NCBI GenBank assembly: GCA_021802165.1
Contig: JAKAAU010000047.1
Span: 1-9,268, forward strand
Length of the DNA stretch: 9,268 nt
Reading direction: 5' to 3'
From: Thermoplasmata archaeon
GTDB taxonomy: Archaea > Thermoplasmatota > Thermoplasmata > Thermoplasmatales > Thermoplasmataceae
The translations under genes were made by a program, and so were the position numbers. The notes beneath the pieces were generated by a model. It searched no databases and was not told the DNA's origin. It saw only the letters and a program-made list of their open reading frames with translations. Shown one piece after another: positions 4,915-9,268 of the stretch (positions are counted from its first letter, which is position 1; every line of letters starts with the position of its first letter).

Positions 4915-6940
4915 AATTCCTTCAAACGTTTATAATTTTAAATCATACATATACGGAATGCCTGTGGAGAAATTTGTTATCATACTTTCTGGAATATCTA
5001 TGGCGGCAATACTTTTCACCATATCATTGCCTGTTACTATTTCTGCCGTTGCAATATATTTCGGGTTTATGGCATACATTAAATTTGACTTCTCGAACAT
5101 CTATAAACTGAGAAAACTCTATTTTCACGGGATGGCAGGGCATAATATAAAATTTGTCCGCAATGGGTTTTTGTTCTGCATCCTGGGGCAGGATATATTT
5201 TCAGCAGTGGAAATAGAAAATCGGGAATTATATACAGATAGCCAGAAATCAAACCATATAAGGGCCATAATGAATGTAATCGATAATCTGGATTGCAGTG
5301 CAAATATTATAACAAAAACGGAAGTTTACAATGGCAAAAATTATTACAGAACTTTTGTTATATTAAAAACACATGGATCAGCCATTGAAACATCCATGGA
5401 TTTATTGAAAAGAAACATATCTGCTATCGTTTCAAACACTGCCCTGCATGGAAAAGCTGTTGATGATGAAAATACAATTAAATCAATATTTCCTGCAAAT
5501 GTAAACCCGGAGTTAAAATATATAGATGCCGGCGGGTTTTACATGGCATACTTTGATCTGCTAGATACAGATTATTCCCAGGATTTCTTTTATCAAACCC
5601 TTATTGAAAAAATGGGTTTTACGGTTGAAATTAACATGGAAATCAACCGGATTAAGAACCATGAGATGCAGGTTAAAAGGCTTCTGGCATCCAGGAAGGC
5701 AGAAATAATTTATACAAAAACAGGTCATTACGCCGGGCTTATAAGAAAACAGATCTCTGCACTGGAATATATGTCAGGGAAAGAGAAACTATATAATGCT
5801 TCGGTGAGGTTCTCTGTAATATCAGGGCATCCAGCTATTCTCCGCTCCAATGCTGAAATATTCAAAAAAACAATGGAATCTGCTGGATTCAGGTTAAAAA
5901 CTTTCCATTATTTTAACAGAAATTCATTCGATCCACTTGAACTGCAGGGGCAGGGCATTAAATATATGCTGGATTCTGCTTCAATATCAGAACTCTTCCC
6001 CTGTTCATTTACACCTATTCCAGATCGGGCAGCAGAACCACTTGGAATCAATGCAATAACCGGGAAGCCATTTTACTTCGAGCCATTCAGGGGCAATTCA
6101 TATAATATTGCCATAACAGGCGAAACAGGTTCTGGAAAATCTTATTTTGCAAAAAAATTGCTGGATCAGAACAGAAATGCGAAAGTTTATGTCATTGACC
6201 CGCTAGGAGAATACTCTTACGGGCACGTGATAGACCTATCTCTTGGGGAGTATGTAGATTTTTTCATTGAAACTCCTGAAATGGCAAATATTATATCAAC
6301 TGCCATAGCAAAACTGACAGGTATAGGTGAAAACAATATCACCGGGATTTTAACAGGGTTAATGTCAAAATCCGGAGTTGCCACATTCAATGAATTAATT
6401 TCTGAAATCAGGCTGGGCTATTCCCGAAATAAAAGTACACAGGGAGCTGTTTACAGTATGCCATTCAAAACACCTGTAAAACTTGAAGGAAATTTTATAG
6501 TATTCCGGTTCGGGCATAAAAATGCAGACATCCGTGATGCGTTCTTCGATCTGGTATTCAGCTATATAATTTCTACAGTTGAAAAAGAGGAGGGAGAGAA
6601 AATAGTTGTTATGGATGAAAGCCATCTGTTTCTGAGAAACTCCCGGGAGGCCGAGATTATAGATATGCTAGCTAGAAATTCCAGGCACTTCCGGACTTCT
6701 CTCATAACGGTAACACAGAACATAAATGATTATTATATGAATAATTATTCAGAATCCATACTTATGAATTCTATAAACTATTTTATATTCAGGCAACACG
6801 GAAAGATTAAAAGCAGTATGTTCCTTGGCTATGAAATTGACCCATCGGGCCTTGCAGGCGGGAGTTATTCCACCTATTCGGAATGCTTTTATTCAACAGG
6901 CTCACTTATAAGAAAAGTAAAAATATCTGAGGAAAAATAA
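4898..6940 (+). CDS. VirB4/CedB-like ATPase with N-terminal PrgI/VirB3-like membrane domain
   Basis: A 680-residue protein of the VirB4/HerA/FtsK P-loop superfamily, predicted to power DNA transfer or pilus assembly at the membrane. Residues 5-22 (IKIPSNVYNFKSYIYGMP) and the two helices at about 24-42 and 44-60 resemble the PrgI/VirB3 pattern 'xxIPkxixxfexkxxgLtxxq' plus a membrane hairpin. A middle region (about 85-385) matches the VirB4 N-terminal domain in size. The C-terminal ATPase domain has Walker A GETGSGKS (408-415), 'VYVIDPLGEY' (430-439), Walker B IVVMDESH (569-576) and 'SLITVTQNINDYY' (601-613) with the conserved TQ after Walker B. ATG 4898 is chosen because it begins just before the PrgI-like motif and overlaps the upstream gene by 17 bases; an in-frame ATG at 4829 would overlap by 86 bases. 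HerA itself is less likely because of the membrane hairpin and no NurA neighbour. CedB is the closest functional analogue. Confidence 0.85.
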   Translation: MVVYIKIPSNVYNFKSYIYGMPVEKFVIILSGISMAAILFTISLPVTISAVAIYFGFMAYIKFDFSNIYKLRKLYFHGMAGHNIKFVRNGFLFCILGQDIFSAVEIENRELYTDSQKSNHIRAIMNVIDNLDCSANIITKTEVYNGKNYYRTFVILKTHGSAIETSMDLLKRNISAIVSNTALHGKAVDDENTIKSIFPANVNPELKYIDAGGFYMAYFDLLDTDYSQDFFYQTLIEKMGFTVEINMEINRIKNHEMQVKRLLASRKAEIIYTKTGHYAGLIRKQISALEYMSGKEKLYNASVRFSVISGHPAILRSNAEIFKKTMESAGFRLKTFHYFNRNSFDPLELQGQGIKYMLDSASISELFPCSFTPIPDRAAEPLGINAITGKPFYFEPFRGNSYNIAITGETGSGKSYFAKKLLDQNRNAKVYVIDPLGEYSYGHVIDLSLGEYVDFFIETPEMANIISTAIAKLTGIGENNITGILTGLMSKSGVATFNELISEIRLGYSRNKSTQGAVYSMPFKTPVKLEGNFIVFRFGHKNADIRDAFFDLVFSYIISTVEKEEGEKIVVMDESHLFLRNSREAEIIDMLARNSRHFRTSLITVTQNINDYYMNNYSESILMNSINYFIFRQHGKIKSSMFLGYEIDPSGLAGGSYSTYSECFYSTGSLIRKVKISEEK

Positions 6941-6960
6941 AAATATTGTTGTTTGATTGG

Positions 6961-6966
6961 ATTTTT
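6961..6966 (+). terminator. Short T-tract at the convergent gene ends
   Basis: The 24-base gap between the ATPase stop and the hydrolase stop contains no hairpin. A five-T run (6962-6966) at its end could terminate the plus-strand transcript, extending 2 bases into the last codon of the convergent hydrolase gene. Weak evidence. Confidence 0.25.
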
Positions 6967-7639
6967 ATAGCTTGAAAGGCCTTGCGATATCAGGAACTAT
7001 TGCCTTAACACCACTCCTTTCCGCTTTCTTCTGAAATTCTGAAGCATCTGCCTTAATTGGCGGGAATGTGTTATAATGCATAGGTATCGCATTTTTTACT
7101 TTAAGAAGTTTCAGTGCTTCTATTGCCCCATCCACATCCATTGTATAATGGCCGCCAATGGGCAGCATTGCAACATCGGGATGGTAAATTTCTCCTATGA
7201 GCTCCATGTCTTTAAAAAATGTGGTATCTCCAGCATGGTATATTTTCATATCACCATTATCAATAATAAAGCCCATTGCCTCACCGGCATATGCACCGTT
7301 ATAACTTGATGAGTGTATTGCCGGAACTGCCGTTGCCTTCACGCCCTTATATTCAATTGTGCCCCCCGGGTTAATGTCTATTGTTTCAACATTCTCCTTT
7401 TTAATAATCTCTGAAAGCTCAAAAGAACAGACAATAGGACAACCATTTTTTTTAGCTATTGTTACAGCATCCCCAGCATGGTCAAAATGCCCGTGGGTAA
7501 CGAGTATCAGATCAGCTTTAATACTATTAACATCCTCGCTGCTCAGCGGGTTTCCACTGAAGAACGGGTCAACAAGTATGTTAACAGCATTCTTTATTGA
7601 GAATCCAGCATGTCCGTGCCATATAATTTCTGTTGCCAT
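6965..7639 (-). CDS. UPF0173 metal-dependent hydrolase (metallo-beta-lactamase fold)
   Basis: A 224-residue cytoplasmic protein of the UPF0173 family, at full family length. It begins MATEIIWHGHAGFSI, with the family's 'HGHaxfxi' opening, followed by VDPFFSGNP (23-31). Metal ligands are visible as THGHFDH (48-54; His49, His51, Asp53, His54), His109 in 'VPAIHSSS', Asp138 in 'HAGDTTFF' (135-142) and His188 in PMHYNTFP (186-193). 'MLPIGGHYTM' (158-167) is another strong family signature. The fold hydrolyses phosphoester, ester or lactam-like bonds with a two-metal centre, but the natural substrate of UPF0173 is unknown. All expected ligands are present, so it should be active. It is transcribed toward the ATPase gene and is not part of that operon. 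A TATA box stands at leaderless spacing before the ATG, 82 bases downstream of the glycosyltransferase stop, so it probably has its own transcript. Confidence 0.92.
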   Translation of the reverse strand: MATEIIWHGHAGFSIKNAVNILVDPFFSGNPLSSEDVNSIKADLILVTHGHFDHAGDAVTIAKKNGCPIVCSFELSEIIKKENVETIDINPGGTIEYKGVKATAVPAIHSSSYNGAYAGEAMGFIIDNGDMKIYHAGDTTFFKDMELIGEIYHPDVAMLPIGGHYTMDVDGAIEALKLLKVKNAIPMHYNTFPPIKADASEFQKKAERSGVKAIVPDIARPFKL

Positions 7640-7658
7640 AATGGTTCAATTTCAATAT

Positions 7659-7667
7659 AATATAAAA
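7659..7667 (-). promoter_or_regulatory. TATA-box promoter of the UPF0173 gene
   Basis: On the minus strand TTTTATATT is centred about 24 bases before the ATG at 7639, predicting a leaderless mRNA. No Shine-Dalgarno sequence precedes the ATG. Confidence 0.55.
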
Positions 7668-7721
7668 TTTTTAGTTTTTTAAATTTCAATGATAGAGTTA
7701 AATATTCTCTGCAAGCGCATA

Positions 7722-8822
7722 TCATTCACTATAATAGGCATTCTTCATTTTATTATAAAACTGTGGCAGCACAACGTCCCATCCATATTTGCCCGCAATA
7801 TAATTGTGCATTTTAATCCTGTTTTCATATTTTCCCGTGTATTCGATTTTCCTATCCAGATCTTCCAGTGATTTCAGTATTGCACTTTCTGTGCTTTCTA
7901 TATATTCAAGAAAATTCATTTTTTCAATATCATCAAATCGCGGCCTCAATGATTCTGACCCTATAACATAGAGCCCTGATGATAGAGCTTCCAGTACCAC
8001 ATTTCCAAAATTCTCCAGCATAGAGGGGAAAATGAAAGCATCCGAGTTCCTGTATATTTCTGCAAGCTTTTCATTGTCCGGGTTTTTTACATAATTTACA
8101 TTTTTAACCGGTGTTGAAAAAAGTGATTCCAGTTCACCTGACCCCACAACTGTGAATTCAATATTTAGAAGATTCTGTTTAAATACGTTAACGATTTTAT
8201 CTATTCCCTTTGATTTTTCCAGCCTTCCAACGAATAGGAGGCGAATTGAACTATGGGCCCTTTCGGATGGAAAGAAATGTGAAGTGTCAACTCCATTGGG
8301 GACACAGAAGGTATTTTTGAATGGGGCCAGATTCATGTTATAGCAGTTTATGAGGTGCATTGCTTTGATTTTCCTGAATATGAGCTTATCCTTAATCAAT
8401 GCATATATTGCATTATTTAGCGGTTTAATCCCTGTATAACTGGATGGTATGTTCCCATGCTCACTCCAGACAAAAAATTTTCCGTGTGCAAATAAATAAT
8501 AATAATCATCGTTTGTAAGGTAAATTACCTGTGAGTTGTTTTCAATGTTTCTTATAACCCTGTAGTTTAAGAGCCTATCAAATTTTAAAATAAAAGGTGC
8601 CATTGCCCTTACGAGAAAATTTAACTTACCTGATGTGGATATGATAAGTTTTGAATAGACAGAATTTATGCCATAAACATCTTTATTGTTACCCCCGGGA
8701 ACACCCTGAAGCACTATTTTTTTGAAATCATCTGTAGTATAAGAATTATAGCGGGCTATAGTCTTCTCTATCCCGCCATTGTAATCCAGGCTGGAAGGTA
8801 TCACAAATGTTATGGCAATCAT
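7722..8822 (-). CDS. Glycosyltransferase, GT4-like (GT-B fold)
   Basis: A 366-residue retaining glycosyltransferase of the GT4/GT-B type. The N-terminal half opens with 'ITFVIPSSLDYNGGIEKTI', whose GGIE (16-19) is the usual glycine-rich acceptor-side loop. The C-terminal nucleotide-sugar domain is clear: 'VPNGVDTSHFFP' (174-185), LLFVGRLEKSKGIDKIV (195-211) with Arg200 and Lys205 at the expected phosphate-contacting positions, VVGSGELE (225-232), and SDAFIFPSMLENFGNVVLEA (260-279) with the E-x7-E pair Glu270/Glu278. There is no signal peptide or membrane helix, so it should act at the cytoplasmic face on a lipid or protein-bound glycan. Donor and acceptor cannot be read. No other glycan genes are in the window, although the next gene upstream is unrelated DUF211, so this may be an isolated surface-glycan gene. 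The start is supported by a TATA box 24 bases upstream. Confidence 0.9.
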   Translation of the reverse strand: MIAITFVIPSSLDYNGGIEKTIARYNSYTTDDFKKIVLQGVPGGNNKDVYGINSVYSKLIISTSGKLNFLVRAMAPFILKFDRLLNYRVIRNIENNSQVIYLTNDDYYYLFAHGKFFVWSEHGNIPSSYTGIKPLNNAIYALIKDKLIFRKIKAMHLINCYNMNLAPFKNTFCVPNGVDTSHFFPSERAHSSIRLLFVGRLEKSKGIDKIVNVFKQNLLNIEFTVVGSGELESLFSTPVKNVNYVKNPDNEKLAEIYRNSDAFIFPSMLENFGNVVLEALSSGLYVIGSESLRPRFDDIEKMNFLEYIESTESAILKSLEDLDRKIEYTGKYENRIKMHNYIAGKYGWDVVLPQFYNKMKNAYYSE

Positions 8823-8840
8823 TAAATTTGATATGCAATT

Positions 8841-8850
8841 TAATATAAAA
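8841..8850 (-). promoter_or_regulatory. TATA-box promoter of the glycosyltransferase gene
   Basis: On the minus strand TTTTATATTA is centred about 24 bases before the ATG at 8822, predicting a leaderless transcript. The same hexamer-like core TTTATATT occurs before the UPF0173 gene. Confidence 0.55.
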
Positions 8851-8859
8851 ATATATGCC

Positions 8860-8869
8860 GCAAATTTGC
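8860..8869. repeat. Perfect 10-bp palindrome GCAAATTTGC upstream of the glycosyltransferase promoter
   Basis: GCAAATTTGC is identical on both strands and lies about 10 bases upstream of the glycosyltransferase TATA box. Further GCAA or TTGC tetramers occur at 8835-8838, 8886-8889, 8911-8914 and 8929-8932 on either strand. This placement fits an activator or repressor site, but AT-rich DNA yields such palindromes by chance fairly often. Confidence 0.3.
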
Positions 8870-8950
8870 CATGGTTAAGTTATGATTGCATAGAGCAGGT
8901 ATAATTTTCTGCAAAAATATATTTAAAATTGCAAAAGGTTAATAAATCAT

Positions 8951-8972
8951 AATTTAATAGTTGATTTAAATA
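8951..8972 (+). promoter_or_regulatory. Two candidate TATA elements for the DUF211 transcript
   Basis: AATTTAATA (8951-8959) is centred about 25 bases before ATG 8980, which would give a leaderless short ORF. TTTAAATA (8965-8972) would start transcription near 8995 and leave a 5' leader of about 26 bases before the DUF211 ATG. The sequence does not decide between them. Confidence 0.35.
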
Positions 8973-8979
8973 GAGAAGA

Positions 8980-9024
8980 ATGAAGCCCATGGCTGAAATG
9001 CTTCGAGGTTTGAAATATATATGA
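8980..9024 (+). other. Candidate 14-codon leader ORF overlapping the DUF211 start
   Basis: ATG at 8980 opens a frame reading MKPMAEMLRGLKYI and ending in TGA at 9022-9024, so that its stop shares ATGA with the DUF211 start codon at 9021. A GAGGT Shine-Dalgarno-like sequence (9005-9009) within it could serve the DUF211 ATG 11 bases later. It may be a translated leader or chance. Confidence 0.25.
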
Positions 9025-9268
9025 ATCTGAGGAGAATTTTACTGGATGTAGACAAAGGATTGAATAGGCCAACACTGACTGAACTTGCCGGTTCCATCGA
9101 AGACGTGCCGGGAGTAGATGCCGTGAAAATTACGGTTACTGAAATGGACATGGAAACCATGGGTACCAGCATCACGGTAGAGGGAATAAATATTAATTAT
9201 AATTATCTTATAAAAGTGATAGAAGATATGGGGTGCGCTATACATTCTATTGACGAAGTTATCACGGG
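9021..9268 (+). CDS. DUF211 family protein (cut by window edge)
   Basis: The first 82 codons of an archaeal DUF211 protein; the family is about 95 residues, so only a short C-terminal tail is missing. The reading begins MNLRRILLDVDKG and shows the family's order of elements: 'L(r)rilLDV' strand, 'PTLTELAGSIEDVPGVDAVKI' (residues 18-38), an acidic strand 'TVTEMDMET', 'SITVEGININYNYLIKVIEDMG' (50-71), then the diagnostic IHSIDEVITG. Structures of this family show small ferredoxin-like alpha/beta subunits that form oligomeric rings; the function is unknown, and none is assigned. Unlike its neighbours, the start codon has no TATA box at about 25 bases but does have an upstream GAGGT and a short overlapping ORF, so it is probably not leaderless. 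Confidence 0.85.
   Translation, partial: MNLRRILLDVDKGLNRPTLTELAGSIEDVPGVDAVKITVTEMDMETMGTSITVEGININYNYLIKVIEDMGCAIHSIDEVIT

Larger units (their letters stand above)
8823..9020. other. AT-rich divergent intergenic region
   Basis: 198 bases between the divergent glycosyltransferase and DUF211 genes. It holds the glycosyltransferase TATA box, the GCAAATTTGC palindrome, a TATA-like segment AAATATATTTAAAA (8915-8928) flanked by GCAA and TTGC, two candidate TATA elements for the plus strand (AATTTAATA 8951-8959; TTTAAATA 8965-8972), and a 14-codon candidate leader ORF. No tRNA-like or stable RNA structure was recognised. Confidence 0.5.

Noticed and set aside
4898..6940. HerA repair helicase/translocase of the HerA-NurA pair
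   Set aside because: The N-terminal membrane hairpin, the VirB4-sized middle domain and the membrane-protein neighbours fit VirB4/CedB better, and no NurA nuclease gene is adjacent.
7359..7682. Plus-strand open frame of 107 codons
   Set aside because: It is antisense to the UPF0173 gene, whose metal-binding motifs are all intact.
8823..9020. Possible non-coding RNA or CRISPR leader in the intergenic region
   Set aside because: No regularly spaced repeats, stable GC-rich stem or tRNA-like cloverleaf could be found; the repeats are short AT-rich promoter-type motifs.
8966..9245. Two minus-strand open frames overlapping DUF211
   Set aside because: The plus-strand frame gives a clear DUF211 match; the minus frames show no domain.

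Overview
The window looks like chromosomal DNA of a euryarchaeon, most likely of the Thermoplasmatales type (Ferroplasma, Acidiplasma or Cuniculiplasma relatives). The reasons are low G+C with many AGG/AGA arginine and ATA isoleucine codons, an archaeal DUF211 gene, and archaeal TATA boxes centred about 23-26 bases upstream of most chosen start codons. The last point is the layout expected of leaderless archaeal mRNAs. The taxonomic call is inference; no rRNA is present.

Layout. Positions 1-1946 (minus) hold a two-gene fatty-acid operon: an AidB/ACAD11-type acyl-CoA dehydrogenase followed 8 bases later by the start of an AMP-forming acyl-CoA synthetase that runs off the window. A divergent promoter region with a perfect 12-bp palindrome separates it from a solitary Dam/D12-class adenine DNA methyltransferase (2078-2851, plus). 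A DUF72/YecE protein with its own promoter follows (2901-3686, plus).

Positions 3737-6940 (plus) are the highlight: three tightly coupled, overlapping genes. They encode a small two-helix membrane protein resembling VirB2/TrbC pilins (85 aa), a polytopic VirB6/CedA-like membrane protein (307 aa), and a VirB4/CedB-like ATPase (680 aa) whose N-terminus looks like a fused PrgI/VirB3-type membrane domain. Pilin, channel and ATPase together form the core of the crenarchaeal Ced/Ted DNA-import machines and of minimal type IV secretion systems. No relaxase, VirD4 coupling protein, integrase or att site is visible. A Ced-like DNA-transfer system in a Thermoplasmatales-type genome is the main hypothesis to test.

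The rest reads back on the minus strand: an UPF0173 metallo-beta-lactamase-fold hydrolase (6965-7639, convergent with the ATPase gene) and a GT4-type glycosyltransferase (7722-8822). A 198-base divergent intergenic region rich in TATA-like and GCAA/TTGC motifs precedes a DUF211 gene on the plus strand (9021 to the window end), which may carry a 14-codon leader ORF.

No tRNA, rRNA, CRISPR array, insertion sequence or recognisable integration site was seen. All family assignments are from motif reading, without database searches.
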